Source: JACCSI01 sp963815285 (GTDB taxonomy: Bacteria; Acidobacteriota; Vicinamibacteria; Vicinamibacterales; UBA2999). Taken from it: 64,000 nucleotides of DNA. Of the stretch, positions 26,329 to 35,595 are shown piece after piece; position 1 is the stretch's first letter; every line of letters begins with the position of its first letter. The translations under genes and the position numbers were made by a program. The stretch spans positions 496,001 through 560,000 of the forward strand of contig CAWFGB010000004.1 of the NCBI GenBank assembly GCA_963815285.1. The letters run 5' to 3'. Under the pieces are notes generated by a model that was not told the origin of the DNA, ran no database searches, and was given only the letters and a program-made list of their open reading frames with translations.

Positions 26329-26401
26329 GACGCTAAGCCGTATCGGGCCTTTCTGGAAGTTCACCTAACGCCTGTTCTAAGCCCCTCCCCTCACGACAGA
26401 T
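26329..26401 (+). repeat. Interspersed intergenic repeat 2, copy 1
   Basis: GACGCTAAGCCGTATCGGGC, a pyrimidine-rich tail and CCCCTCCCCTCACG closely match 29691-29766, and the 5' hairpin part recurs at about 44896 and 63590. It ends just upstream of TAGAAT (26404-26409), which precedes a start at 26415. The match extends less clearly upstream to about 26300. Confidence 0.7.
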
Positions 26402-26470
26402 ACTAGAATCGGTCATGCTCTACCGTGCCGCCGTCGCGGCCGTGTTCGCCGCGGCTTTGCCGTCAGACCG

Positions 26471-27580
26471 ATGCAAAAGAAAACACCCGTGCATTCTGGT
26501 CCTGCTCCAGTGGGACCGTACAGCCCCGCGATCAGAGCGGGGAGCCTGATTTACGTTTCCGGCACGCTCGCTCAAGACGACAAGGGCGCGCTCGTCGCTC
26601 CCGGTGATGTTGCCGCCCAGACGAAGCGAGTCATCGAACGGATGCGCGAGATCCTCGTGGCGTCAGGATCCTCGCCCGAGCAGGTGGTGGCGGCGACCGT
26701 CTACCTGAAATCCGCGAATGATTTCCAGGTGATGAACGAGGCGTACCGCGCGTACTGGCCGAAAGATCCACCGACGCGTACCACTGTGATCACGGACCTG
26801 CTGCTTGGCGCCCACGTGGAAATCTCGATGATCGCCGTGCCAAACGGCGCCGATCGCACGATCATCCACCCGGACGACTGGATGAAGTCGCCAAATCCCT
26901 ACAGCTACGCGATCCGGACCGGCGACACCCTGTTTCTGTCGGGCCTCGTGCCGCGTAACGGCCGTGACAATTCCACGGTAACCGGCGACATTCGCGTGCA
27001 GACGAAAGCGGTGATGGACAACGCGGGCCGGCTGCTGAAGGCGGCCGGACTCGACTTCTCCAACGTCGTCAGCGCCCGCGTGTATCTGCCGGACGCGTCG
27101 GTGTTTCAACAGATGAACGAGACGTATCGCGGGTATTTCACTTCCGCACCACCGCCGGCGCGCGCCACAGTCAAAGCCGGGCTCGCGGGTCCTCAATATG
27201 CGGTCGAGATGACGTTCGTCGCTTCGTCTTCACCGCGCGAGACGTTTGCTCCGGGTCAGAACCTGAGCGCGGCGATCAAGGCTGGCGATCGTCTGTACTT
27301 GTCCGGCGTTCTGGGGAACATGGCCGGGAATGCCGGGGACGCGGCGGCACAAACGCGCGAGATCATGGCGCGGATCCAGCAGACGCTCGACAGCGCCGGC
27401 TACACTCCTGCGGATGTCGTCGACGGATTGGTGTACTTAACCGACCTGTCGCTCTTCCCGCAGATGAACGATGAGTACCGCGCGTTCTTCGAAAAGGATT
27501 TCCCGGCTCGCGCGACGGTCGGCACGGGCCTCGTCGCACCCGGCGCTGTCGTCGAAATCATGATGACGGCGGTCAAGTGA
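26471..27580 (+). CDS. Triple-domain RidA/YjgF/UK114-family protein
   Basis: 369 residues made of three consecutive RidA domains at about 5-122, 128-248 and 258-369. The recurring pattern is a GxxLYxSG-like strand, an Arg-bearing ATV/TTV strand and an EI/EM motif near each domain end. RidA proteins hydrolyse reactive enamine/imine intermediates made by PLP enzymes such as threonine dehydratase, whose gene follows 72 bases downstream. A possible true start is ATG 26415, giving a signal peptide (MLYRAAVAAVFAAALP) in another frame. That would require an indel between 26450 and 26475 and place the protein outside the cytoplasm. The domains would then form an internal trimer mimicking the usual RidA homotrimer. 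Confidence 0.87.
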   Translation: MQKKTPVHSGPAPVGPYSPAIRAGSLIYVSGTLAQDDKGALVAPGDVAAQTKRVIERMREILVASGSSPEQVVAATVYLKSANDFQVMNEAYRAYWPKDPPTRTTVITDLLLGAHVEISMIAVPNGADRTIIHPDDWMKSPNPYSYAIRTGDTLFLSGLVPRNGRDNSTVTGDIRVQTKAVMDNAGRLLKAAGLDFSNVVSARVYLPDASVFQQMNETYRGYFTSAPPPARATVKAGLAGPQYAVEMTFVASSSPRETFAPGQNLSAAIKAGDRLYLSGVLGNMAGNAGDAAAQTREIMARIQQTLDSAGYTPADVVDGLVYLTDLSLFPQMNDEYRAFFEKDFPARATVGTGLVAPGAVVEIMMTAVK

Positions 27581-27652
27581 CAAAAAGCGTGCCAACTGCC
27601 AACTTCCCAGAACACCAAACTCCAAGCGAGTCCAAATCGAAAGGAAACCATC

Positions 27653-28642
27653 GTGACGACCACCTCCGAAGGCGCAGGGTTCGTGCCTCTCACGCGCGAG
27701 GATTTCGAGGCGGCGTACGCGAAGGTGTCGCCGCACATCTATCACACTCCACTCCTCTCGTCGCGGCTGTTGAGCGAGGCGACCGGCTTCGAGGCCAGGC
27801 TCAAGGCGGAGATGTTCCAGCGTACGGGCTCCTACAAGATCCGCGGGCCGCTGAACAAATTCACGTACTTGACCGAAGAGGAGCGCAGGCGTGGCGTCGT
27901 CTGCTCGTCCGCGGGCAATCATGCGCAGGGAGTCGCGCTTGCGGCGAAGATTCACGGCATCAAAGCTGTGGTGTGCATGGCCGAGAACGCGACGCCGTCC
28001 AAGATCGCGGCGACGCGCGCGTATGGCGCGGAAGTCGTCCTGCACGGCACGATCTGGGACGAGGCCAACGAGAAAGCGAAGGAGCTGGTGCGCGAGCGCG
28101 GCCTGATTTATGTGCACCCGTTCGACGACATGCAGCTGATCGCCGGCCAGGGCACGATGGGGCTGGAGATCATCCGCGACTGGCCCGACGTCGATGTCAT
28201 CGTCGTGCCGATCGGCGGCGGCGGGCTCATCTCAGGTATCGCGCAGGCGGTGAAGGCGGTCAAGCCGTCCGTGAGGGTGATTGGCGTGGAATCGTCGGGC
28301 GCGCCCGGGATGCGCGACAGCGTCCGCGCCGGCCACGTCGTCACGCTCGACACGGTGGACTGCATCATCGACGGCCTGCGCGTGAAGCGGGTCGGCAGCA
28401 CGACGTTCGAGGTCGTGCGCCGGTTCGTGGACGAGATAGTGACCCTGCCCGACGAGCAGATCTTCGAGGCGATGATCTGGATCATGGGCCACGCGAAGCT
28501 GGTTGTCGAAGGCGCCGCCGCGTCCACGGTGGCCGCGCTGCTGCAGGGGCTGGTCAAGGCGCCCGGCGGATCGAAGGTCGCCTGCGTCCTGAGCGGCGGC
28601 AACGTCAACCTCGATCAGCTCAAAGGCCTCAGGTGGAATTAG
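27653..28642 (+). CDS. Threonine dehydratase / serine racemase-type PLP enzyme
   Basis: 329 residues, fold type II PLP enzyme. The Schiff-base lysine is in FQRTGSYKIRG, the phosphate-binding region is SAGNHAQGVALAAKIHG, and the glycine-rich cofactor loop is IGGGGLISG. There is no C-terminal ACT regulatory domain, so it resembles the catabolic type (TdcB) rather than feedback-regulated IlvA. It deaminates Thr (and Ser) to 2-oxobutyrate (pyruvate) via the enamines that RidA clears, and the triple RidA gene is immediately upstream, so the two probably form an operon. Start GTG 27653. Confidence 0.9.
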   Translation: MTTTSEGAGFVPLTREDFEAAYAKVSPHIYHTPLLSSRLLSEATGFEARLKAEMFQRTGSYKIRGPLNKFTYLTEEERRRGVVCSSAGNHAQGVALAAKIHGIKAVVCMAENATPSKIAATRAYGAEVVLHGTIWDEANEKAKELVRERGLIYVHPFDDMQLIAGQGTMGLEIIRDWPDVDVIVVPIGGGGLISGIAQAVKAVKPSVRVIGVESSGAPGMRDSVRAGHVVTLDTVDCIIDGLRVKRVGSTTFEVVRRFVDEIVTLPDEQIFEAMIWIMGHAKLVVEGAAASTVAALLQGLVKAPGGSKVACVLSGGNVNLDQLKGLRWN

Positions 28643-28776
28643 CCCGGACAGAGGTCTCCGAGGTAGCCGCCGCCGCTGCAGTACTTCACGTCCTGCAACT
28701 GGATCGGCAAGCCGTCCGGATCCGTAGAATACAACTCAGGCGTCCCCTCATTCGCTCCACCCCCATTTTCCATTCG
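28639..28776 (-). pseudogene. VOC/glyoxalase-family C-terminal remnant
   Basis: On the minus strand NEGTPELYSTDPDGLPIQLQ followed by DVKYCSGGGYLGDLCPG is the last strand and tail of a vicinal-oxygen-chelate protein, with the metal-binding Glu in PELY. Only about 45 codons remain and the rest of the gene is absent upstream. It overlaps the 3' end of the dehydratase gene by 4 bases. Confidence 0.55.
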
Positions 28777-28841
28777 CATCGTCACGGCTCGTTGCGATAG
28801 CGGGCTGAACAGCCTCTCCGTCGCCGATCGCGGAGTATTGG

Positions 28842-29330
28842 CTAGCACAGGTCGTCGTAGCGCACGGCAATGATCTCCAGGCGCTCGGGTCCGCGCGGCG
28901 CGCGAACCGTCACCGTGTCTCCGACCTTGGCCGTCAGCAGTGCCCTCGCCAAGGGGGAGCGCCAGGACACGCGGGCGTCGCCGGTATCGAGCTCGTCGAC
29001 TCCCACGATGGTGACCTCGCGCTCGTCGCCGGCGTCGTTGACGATCGTGACGGTCGCGCCGAAATGCACCCGCTCGTGCGTCCTGCCCGCGTTGTCCACC
29101 ACCACGGCCCGGTCGAGGCTCTTCGACAGGTAGCGGATGCGCCGGTCGATCTCGCGCAGCTTCTTTTTGCCGAAGATGTAGTCGCCGTTCTCCGAGCGAT
29201 CGCCGTTGCCTGCGGCCCACGCCACGGTCGTCACGACCGGCGGCCGCTCCACCTTCCACAGGCGTGCGAGCTCCTCCTGCAGTCGCCGGTACCCAGCAGG
29301 GGTGATGTAGTTCTTCGCCTCGTCAGCCAT
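28842..29330 (-). CDS. greB: Transcription elongation factor GreB
   Basis: 162 residues. The coiled-coil N-terminus ends in the acidic tip AAGNGDRSENGDY, whose Asp44 and Glu47 match the residues that place Mg2+ in the RNA polymerase secondary channel. YIFGKKKLREIDRRIRYL closely resembles the same region of E. coli GreB as I recall it. The C-terminal FKBP-like domain contains SPLARALLTAKVGDTV. It stimulates cleavage of backtracked RNA so that stalled polymerase can restart. ATG 29330 is chosen because the protein aligns from MADEAKNYITPAGYRRL; upstream codons do not fit. Confidence 0.93.
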   Translation of the reverse strand: MADEAKNYITPAGYRRLQEELARLWKVERPPVVTTVAWAAGNGDRSENGDYIFGKKKLREIDRRIRYLSKSLDRAVVVDNAGRTHERVHFGATVTIVNDAGDEREVTIVGVDELDTGDARVSWRSPLARALLTAKVGDTVTVRAPRGPERLEIIAVRYDDLC

Positions 29331-29383
29331 GACGCGTCGATCCTGAGTCTCTATGCGTGTGGCACGTGGTCCCGACCATGTGA

Positions 29384-29583
29384 TCACAGCCTAGCCTGAT
29401 CGATCACGCGCACATGGCGGTTTTCGAGCAGAACCTTGAACCGATCCGGAGATGCCAGGCCGCATCGATCTGTGTCACGCCGCCTGCGGGCGCCTGAGCG
29501 GCAGCTGACACCGAGAGCGGGGCAAAAAGGAAGATAGCAGTTCGGCAAGTGATGGTCAGCACGTTGGTGATCTCGGGTTCCAT
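29384..29583 (-). pseudogene. Truncated secreted cupin-like gene remnant
   Basis: On the minus strand a signal peptide (LTITCRTAIFLFAPLSVSAAAQA) leads to AGGVTQIDAA. After a one-base frame change comes ASPDRFKVLLENRHVRVIDQARL and a stop. The motif LLENxxVRV is how many secreted cupin proteins begin their barrel, but the metal-binding HxH strands are missing. It is a 5' fragment with a frameshift. Alternatives cannot be excluded from so short a piece. Confidence 0.4.
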
Positions 29584-29690
29584 GAGTTCGGTTGAAACGG
29601 AAGCCCGCATCGTAGCTCATCCAGGAAGCCGGTCGTGCTAGTGTCTCCACGCAAGTTCGAGCGGCGCATCCCACAGGGGAGGCAGCATCA

Positions 29691-29766
29691 GACGATATGC
29701 CGTATTGGGGCTTTCTTGAAGTTCACATAACACCGTTCTACCCCCCTCCCCTCACGGCAGATGGGG
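29691..29766 (+). repeat. Interspersed intergenic repeat 2, copy 2
   Basis: GACGATATGCCGTATTGGGG, then TTCTTGAAGTTCACATAACA and CCCCTCCCCTCACGGCAGAT align with copy 1 at 26329-26401. It lies about 130 bp upstream of the beta-lactamase-fold gene. Confidence 0.7.
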
Positions 29767-29899
29767 GAGAGAAACGACCGGACGCGGACCGGCTCGTCCC
29801 GGCTATCTCCAGCATCCGGATTCGAACGTAACCAGGCGAGACGCCGGCGCCGCTGAGAGCGGATAAAGTAGTCTCCCACGATCGCGGAGGAGGACCAAC

Positions 29900-30977
29900 G
29901 TGACCCGACGATTCCTGCTCGCTCTTGTTTTCGTCGCGCAGCTGACGTCGCTCCACGCGCAACCGGCGACATCGGCGGCGGTCCAGGCCGACGCTGTGGA
30001 CCGCTTTATCGCCGCCGAGATGGCGCGGAGGCATATCCCAGGGGTCTCACTCGCCGTCGTCCGCGATGGAAAGGAGATCAAGACGCAGGGCTATGGCATG
30101 GCCGACCTGGAGCACGGTATTCCGGTCACGCCAGAGACCGTCTTCAAGATCGGCTCGGTGAGCAAACAGTTCCTTGCCACCGGCGTCATGCTCCTGGCCC
30201 AGGATGGGCAGCTGGCGGTCGACGATCCCATCGCGAAACACCTCGACGGCGTACCAGAGTCGTGGGGTCAGATCACCTTGCGGCATTTCCTGACGCACAC
30301 ATCCGGTGTCGTGCGTGAAGGGCCTGCCTTCGACCCGCTGAAAATGCAAACCGACATGGTCGTGATTCGCTCGGCGTTCGCACTGCCACTCGAGTTCCCC
30401 ACGGGGTCGAAGTACCAGGTACTGCAACGTGTGCTACTTCGCGCTGGCCGAAGTGATTGCGCGAGTGTCGGGCAAGCCGTGGGAGGTGTTTTTGAGCGAG
30501 CGCGTGTTTGGTCCTGCGGGGATGTCGGCCACTCGCACGACGACTACAACAGCGCTCGTGCCCGGGCGCGCGCGTGGGTACACGTGGCAGAACGAGCGAT
30601 ACCAGAATGCCGCGGAGTTGCTTGCCGTGCGACCCAGTGGGGCCTTCCTGTCGACGGTGCGCGACCTGGCCCGATGGGATGCCGCGCTTTATCAGGATCG
30701 CGTACTGACGCAGGCGAGCCGCGAAGAGATGTGGAAGCCGACACATCTGGTCGGCGGTGCCGTGTCCGGTTACGGCTTCGGGTGGCAGCTGGATTCCGTC
30801 GGCGGACATCGGAGGGTGCACCATGGCGGGTCGCTTCCGGGCTTCCGAGCCGAGATGGCGCGCTTCCCCGACGACCGCCTGACGGTGATCGTGCTGACCA
30901 ACGCCGATGGCGCGGTACCCCAGGAGATTGCAGCCGGCGTGGCGCGGCTGTACTTGCAAGGTGGGTCTGGAAAATAG
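29900..30977 (+). pseudogene. Class C beta-lactamase-fold serine hydrolase, one frameshift
   Basis: The start is GTG 29900 with a strong Shine-Dalgarno (GGAGGAGGACC). A signal peptide is followed by the beta-lactamase/PBP fold, with the nucleophile motif SVSK in FKIGSVSKQF. Near 30419 the frame shifts. Dropping one G from CAGGTAC restores SKYQYCNVCYFALAEVIARV, carrying the Tyr-x-Asn motif, and HHGGSLPGF, in the position of KTG. The continuous protein would be about 358 residues. Such secreted hydrolases act on esters, D-amino-acid peptides or beta-lactams; true beta-lactamase activity cannot be inferred. The shift may be an assembly error. Confidence 0.75.
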
Positions 30978-31130
30978 CAATCGCGGACGCGACTACACGA
31001 TCGGGCGAACAGCGCTATCGCCGTCGTGTCAGCGCATCCTGCATCTTAAGCAGACGACCGCCGACTTCAATTCACCGGCTAGCGCCCGCAAAACTATCCG
31101 GGAACAGTCGGTCAGAGAACGTATGCGCCA

Positions 31131-32843
31131 TCACTCGTTATTCGAGGCGTCTTTCGGCCCGAAGCCCGGCAGGAACGCGTAAACGCGCGCCTCACCGAGA
31201 TGGTCAGTCGTGGTGGTGACCAAGTGGTAGTCCGGATGGCCGTCGAGCGCTCGGACGATCGGCGCGTACTCGCCGGGACGAAACAGCTCCCGGTGCAGGA
31301 TCACGCGCTGGATTCCGGTGCGCGCCATCGCACGTGACGACCGTTCATCAGGAAAGCCGACGAGCGCCTTCAGCAGATCGATGTAAGCCCGCGTGTAATA
31401 GCCGCTGTAGCCGTTCGCCAACGGGTGCCAGTGCCACGTCTGAGCGTACATGTAGAACGCGTCGTGGAGCGGCAGCGCGGCTGCCGGAGGCACGGGCAGT
31501 TCCAGCGTCACCTGGCGCGGCTGCTCGCTGACCCAGGTGTAAAGAGGCGGCGGCTCACGCGGGATCCATTGAACCGACAGCGGCGCCGTGCTGTACTCCA
31601 GGATGAGCAGCGCCGCCGTGGCCAGTATCACGAGGCGGCCCGAAGACGGTCGCGCGATCCGAGCCAGGCCGATCGCTGTGAGGACGCTCATCCCGAGCAG
31701 GACGATCATTGCGAAGCGCGCCGGCGCCCGCACACTGCGGAACGGTGACAGCCACGCGCGAAGCAGAGGGTAGACGCGTCCCGACGGTCCGAGCGAGGCG
31801 TCCCAGGCGACCGCCGTCACGGCGCCGTAGATGAGAGCGACAGGCTGGATCGGGGGGATCAGCGCGACAATCGACAACGCGATCGGTGTGATCCCGGGAA
31901 ACAAGCGCTTCTCGTTATCCCCAAGCGACTCCGTGAGCGCGCCGTACAGCACATTGTCGGGTGTCGCCGCGAGATAACTCGACACGTCTGCGCTGTAGCG
32001 CGCGACTTCGTCGAGGTTTCGCTCGCCGACCAGGTCACGCGCCTGCGCATATGGGCGATGGTAGGCGGCCGCCGCGACGGCCACGACGACCGCTCCGGCG
32101 ACCAGACCGCCGAGCGCGCCGCGTCCCAGGCGGCCGCGCCGCCACATCAGCGTGAGCGGGCAGCTGACGGCCATGGTCACCGCGAGGAACATGCCGTAGT
32201 AGATGGACGACAACAACTGCAGCAGGACGAACGCCGCGCACAGCAGCCCGTCGCGCGCGCGGCCGCCGTCGAGCGCGCGGTGCCAGGCCCACAAGGCGAG
32301 CGGCGTCCAGAGCGCCCATTGCAGCTCGACGTGCTGCAGGTGATCGCGGCGATACGGGGCAAAGGCGAACACCAGCCCGGCGACGAGCGCTCCTCCCGTA
32401 TTGCCGGTGAGCCGCCGGGCGAGCACGTACGCGGCCGTCGCCGACCCGGCCACACCAGCCAGAGTGAGCACGTTGAGGACCGCGAGAGGCGTGAGACCGG
32501 TCGCGAGCAGCGGCCAGGCGAACGCTGCTTGCGCCAGCATGGCGTCCGAGTACGCCAGCGTCTGCCGCGCCGGCCAGTAGATCTCCCCATCGAAGAGCGG
32601 TCCTCCTCTGCTCACGTTGTGGACCACTCGAGCCAGCCGCCAGGCTGAGAAGGGCGGGTCGAAGTGGGCGACCACACGCGTCGAGAGATCGGGCGCCAGA
32701 GGCCATGTGAAGAACACGGTCAGCGCCGAGTAGAACAGGACAACCGCCGCACCACGCTTGACGCTCGAGGACCGTGGGTATTCTGCGGCCGCTGTGATGG
32801 CGGCGCGATCTTCATTGCGCGTGTCGGACGTGTGAGTGACCAT
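31131..32843 (-). CDS. Polytopic membrane protein, GT-C glycosyltransferase-like
   Basis: 570 residues with about ten hydrophobic helices, the first at about residues 31-50. They include VLFYSALTVFFTWPLA, LNVLTLAGVAGSATAAYVLA, LLCAAFVLLQLLSSIYYGMF and VVVAVAAAAYHRP. A conserved acidic site on the first extracytoplasmic loop (HFDPPFSAWRL) and a soluble C-terminal domain of about 140 residues are typical of GT-C or YfhO-like membrane glycosyltransferases, which use polyprenyl-linked sugars. No characterised family is recognised. Single gene; about 210 bp upstream is an inverted-repeat cluster. Confidence 0.75.
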   Translation of the reverse strand: MVTHTSDTRNEDRAAITAAAEYPRSSSVKRGAAVVLFYSALTVFFTWPLAPDLSTRVVAHFDPPFSAWRLARVVHNVSRGGPLFDGEIYWPARQTLAYSDAMLAQAAFAWPLLATGLTPLAVLNVLTLAGVAGSATAAYVLARRLTGNTGGALVAGLVFAFAPYRRDHLQHVELQWALWTPLALWAWHRALDGGRARDGLLCAAFVLLQLLSSIYYGMFLAVTMAVSCPLTLMWRRGRLGRGALGGLVAGAVVVAVAAAAYHRPYAQARDLVGERNLDEVARYSADVSSYLAATPDNVLYGALTESLGDNEKRLFPGITPIALSIVALIPPIQPVALIYGAVTAVAWDASLGPSGRVYPLLRAWLSPFRSVRAPARFAMIVLLGMSVLTAIGLARIARPSSGRLVILATAALLILEYSTAPLSVQWIPREPPPLYTWVSEQPRQVTLELPVPPAAALPLHDAFYMYAQTWHWHPLANGYSGYYTRAYIDLLKALVGFPDERSSRAMARTGIQRVILHRELFRPGEYAPIVRALDGHPDYHLVTTTTDHLGEARVYAFLPGFGPKDASNNE

Positions 32844-32970
32844 CTCCTCCGGCGTCGCATTCTATTGTCGTGTCGATGCGTGCGCAAAACGCCGCTGGGA
32901 TCCCTGAAGAGACACCCTGCAACGCTGGCGTGCCGAAGGCTGGAATCCGCACTCTAGAGTGGGGCATGGC

Positions 32971-33049
32971 GTTGCCAGTCTTCAGTCGCCAGTCGCCAGT
33001 ATCCGGGCTGGGCCCTGAAGAATGACGACTGAAGCCTGGCGACTAACGA
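32971..33049. repeat. Cluster of short inverted and direct repeats
   Basis: GTCGCCAG occurs twice in tandem-like array (32985-32992, 32992-32999), with its reverse complement CTGGCGAC at 33036-33043. CTTCAGTC (32980-32987) pairs with GACTGAAG (33027-33034). The cluster lies directly downstream of the BON-LysM gene and could fold as a long imperfect hairpin. Confidence 0.55.
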
Positions 33050-33053
33050 CTAA

Positions 33054-33440
33054 CTACCGCGCGGCCGGCAGCTTCAACACCTGGCCGGGCTTGATCTGGT
33101 TGGGATCGGTGAGCTGATCGCGATTGGCCTCGAAAATCGTCATGTAGGCGTTGGCATCGCCCAGGTGTTCCTTGGCAATCTTGCTCAGGGTGTCGCCGGC
33201 TTTGACGGTGTAGGTGGCTGTGGCTGCGGCGGCCGCCCCAGGCGCGACTTTGATGTCGGCGATAACATCGTTCTTCCAGTCTGGGACCGTCTTGATCGCA
33301 TCCCAGATCTTGTTGGCCTCGTCCTGACTTTTGACGGTGCCGCGGAAATGGAGCTTGCCCTCTCGTTCATCCGCCGACCCATCCATTCGGAACCCTTTGG
33401 CGGTCTGGATGGCGTGGTTGTACTTGTCTCGTAGAGTCAT
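33054..33440 (-). CDS. BON-LysM protein (Kbp/YgaU-like)
   Basis: 128 residues. Residues 1-70 resemble a BON domain (LHFRGTVKSQDEANKIWDAI). Residues about 78-127 are a LysM domain (YTVKAGDTLSKIAKEHLGDA, DPNQIKPGQVLKLPA) that binds GlcNAc in peptidoglycan. The order and size match E. coli Kbp (YgaU), a cytoplasmic potassium-binding protein. There is no signal peptide, as in Kbp. The gene stands alone on the minus strand. Confidence 0.88.
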   Translation of the reverse strand: MTLRDKYNHAIQTAKGFRMDGSADEREGKLHFRGTVKSQDEANKIWDAIKTVPDWKNDVIADIKVAPGAAAAATATYTVKAGDTLSKIAKEHLGDANAYMTIFEANRDQLTDPNQIKPGQVLKLPAAR

Positions 33441-33673
33441 TGTTCACCTCTCGATGCTCGGCAAGCAATCGACGAAACCATGCGGGACCAGTGTGGCCGC
33501 GTGGCGCTTGCGCGCAGGCCCTGTCGCGCCGTCGTGCTTGCGCGAAGGCGGACAGCCTGTGCAAGCTGACCATGTTACTTCTCCTGCGAGCGGCCGTACC
33601 TCTTGGAATCGTCGTCCTCTTTGCCGGCTCTCTCGCTGGCTCAGCTCCAGCAGGAAACAGTCACCGCCATCCA

Positions 33674-35290
33674 CTACCGGCCGGAACTGGTGAGAGAACT
33701 CAACGCGGCGGTAAAAGTGCTCCAGGGCACCGGCGTGCCGTGCACCGGCGCCAGGGTGTCAACCTGCAGCTTCATCCGCGCCACCTGATTGGCGAGGCTG
33801 CGCATGGCCGCCAGCTGCGCCATTTTCGGCGGTTCGTGCGTGTCGAAGAGGTCGGCCTGAAAGGCGATGCGTTCGACGGGGAGATAGGCCATCAACATGC
33901 CCTCCACGTGCTGCAGCGGCTGCACGTAGTAGACGCGCAGGATGCGGCGGTTGTCAGTGATCACGTAGTTCTCCTGGACTGTCTCGTAGTTGTAGCCCTC
34001 GGAGACCTCCGTGGGCGGCCAGCGCGACACGATGTCGGGCGCGACGGTTCGCGGCTCGTAGCTGAGCACGTCGCGATTGAGGAACGCGATGTTCTTCATG
34101 TGCGCGACGATCGTCGAGCCGATGTGAAGGTAGGTCCTCAGCCCGCCGATGTGATCGAAGTGCGGGTGCGAGCTGATCAGCCAGCGAATCGGCTTGTTTG
34201 GCGCCAGCTTCGCAATCGCCTCGATGACCGCCAGGCTGCGCTCTTCGTTTCCGGGCGCTTCGAACACGGCGACGAAATCGTTGAACTCCACCATGTAGCT
34301 GTTGGCGGGTCCGCCGCCCATCAGATACACGCCATCCGCAATCTTCTCGACGGTCACTGAGGTTCCGGCGTTGGCCTGGGCGAGCGACGGGGGCACAGGC
34401 ACCGGGTCGCCGCAGGCGTTCGGCTGCACCGTCGGGAACTTGCCGCCATAGCCGTTGTGCCCGGTGCTCTGGCGATAGAACTGCCAGTTGTCGTCCCACC
34501 CGTGATGGGAGTGCCAGGCAATGGGCCACTTCACGGCGCCGAAGGTCATCTGGTTGGTCGATTCGTGCTCGATGTTGAAGTCGCCGAGCGCCGGCTCGCC
34601 GACCGTCGTTTTGATCCGCGTGATCTGGTTCTGCGAGTTGATGGTCGCGTCCACCCGATACCTTCCGAGCATTGTGATGGCGACGACGTGCACCTTTTCG
34701 GGTTGGACGACGTTGCCATCGCGACCCTTCTCGAGCTGTTCCCAGCGCCATAAGGCGACGGGGTTGGCGCCCGGCAAGCGGGCAGCTTTGAGAAACCCGT
34801 GCGGGTTCAACCACAGATCGAGTTGATAGAGGTCCGCCAGTTCCGGCGACACGGACACTGGTGCGCCGTCGCCGTCGATGTGCCACGCGGTGCGGCCGTT
34901 GACGATGTGCGTCTGACGCGCTGCCCGCTGAGTGGGCATGCCGCCCTGCCAGCCGAGCCCGTACTTCCACGACGCCGGGTTCAATCCAGGCTTGCGATCG
35001 AATGTTTCCTTGCTGGTGCCGGCTTCCCAATTGATGGTGCGGGTGTAGTTGTTCAGCGCATCGATGCGCGGCCAGTCGATGTTGACGGCGTTTTCGAACG
35101 TCTGGCCGACAGCGCCCGCGTAGCCGGTGCCGGAGTAGGTGATGCACTTGAGGTTGGCTTCGCCGATCTCCTGCGCCGCGGCAGCCAGCAGTGGAGCCGG
35201 GTCGACATAGCCGGGCGGGAATCTCTGAGCCGAGGCCTGGACAGTCAGCGCTGTGAACAGGGCCACGGCGGCCGTTGCTTTCATGGTCAT
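33674..35290 (-). CDS. Secreted MBL-fold metallo-hydrolase
   Basis: 538 residues with a signal peptide (KATAAVALFTALTVQASA). An N-terminal region of about 300 residues of unknown fold contains NYTRTINWEAGTS and YQLDLWLNPHGFLKAA. It precedes an MBL domain at about 315-530 with the metal motif SSHPHFDHIGGL and later His/Asp ligands in QADLFDTHEP and LAPVHGTPVPW. The substrate is unknown; relatives are annotated as quinoprotein relay or SoxH-like hydrolases. Two tandem ATGs (35290, 35284) are possible starts. It seems monocistronic. Confidence 0.85.
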   Translation of the reverse strand: MTMKATAAVALFTALTVQASAQRFPPGYVDPAPLLAAAAQEIGEANLKCITYSGTGYAGAVGQTFENAVNIDWPRIDALNNYTRTINWEAGTSKETFDRKPGLNPASWKYGLGWQGGMPTQRAARQTHIVNGRTAWHIDGDGAPVSVSPELADLYQLDLWLNPHGFLKAARLPGANPVALWRWEQLEKGRDGNVVQPEKVHVVAITMLGRYRVDATINSQNQITRIKTTVGEPALGDFNIEHESTNQMTFGAVKWPIAWHSHHGWDDNWQFYRQSTGHNGYGGKFPTVQPNACGDPVPVPPSLAQANAGTSVTVEKIADGVYLMGGGPANSYMVEFNDFVAVFEAPGNEERSLAVIEAIAKLAPNKPIRWLISSHPHFDHIGGLRTYLHIGSTIVAHMKNIAFLNRDVLSYEPRTVAPDIVSRWPPTEVSEGYNYETVQENYVITDNRRILRVYYVQPLQHVEGMLMAYLPVERIAFQADLFDTHEPPKMAQLAAMRSLANQVARMKLQVDTLAPVHGTPVPWSTFTAALSSLTSSGR

Positions 35291-35337
35291 GTGCTTCCCT
35301 CTAGATCGCGGGCGATTATAGCGAGGGGAGACGTCGA

Positions 35338-35368
35338 TAGCTGAGAGCTGACAGCCGAGAGCTGATAG
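35338..35368. repeat. Short GAGAGCTGA-type direct repeats
   Basis: The motif GAGAGCTGA occurs twice (35343 and 35356), embedded in AGCTGAGAGCTGACAGCCGA and followed by TGATAGC. It lies about 50 bp upstream of the MBL hydrolase start. Function unknown. Confidence 0.5.
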
Positions 35369-35595
35369 CCCTCCGTGCGAGGCGCGAAGTTATGATCGTG
35401 ACGCGCAGACCATCGTCGTCGTTCCGTCGGGTGTTGCCCTACGACGACTCCGCCCGGCCGCTGACGGCCAAACTGCTTGCATCACTCGACAGGAACTTCT
35501 GGCGGGCGTGTCAATCGTCGAAGATCTCACAAAGCCCCGATCGCCACGAATCGCCACTTGGCGTGGCCCGTTTTCGGACGCCGTTTGCTCCGGTA

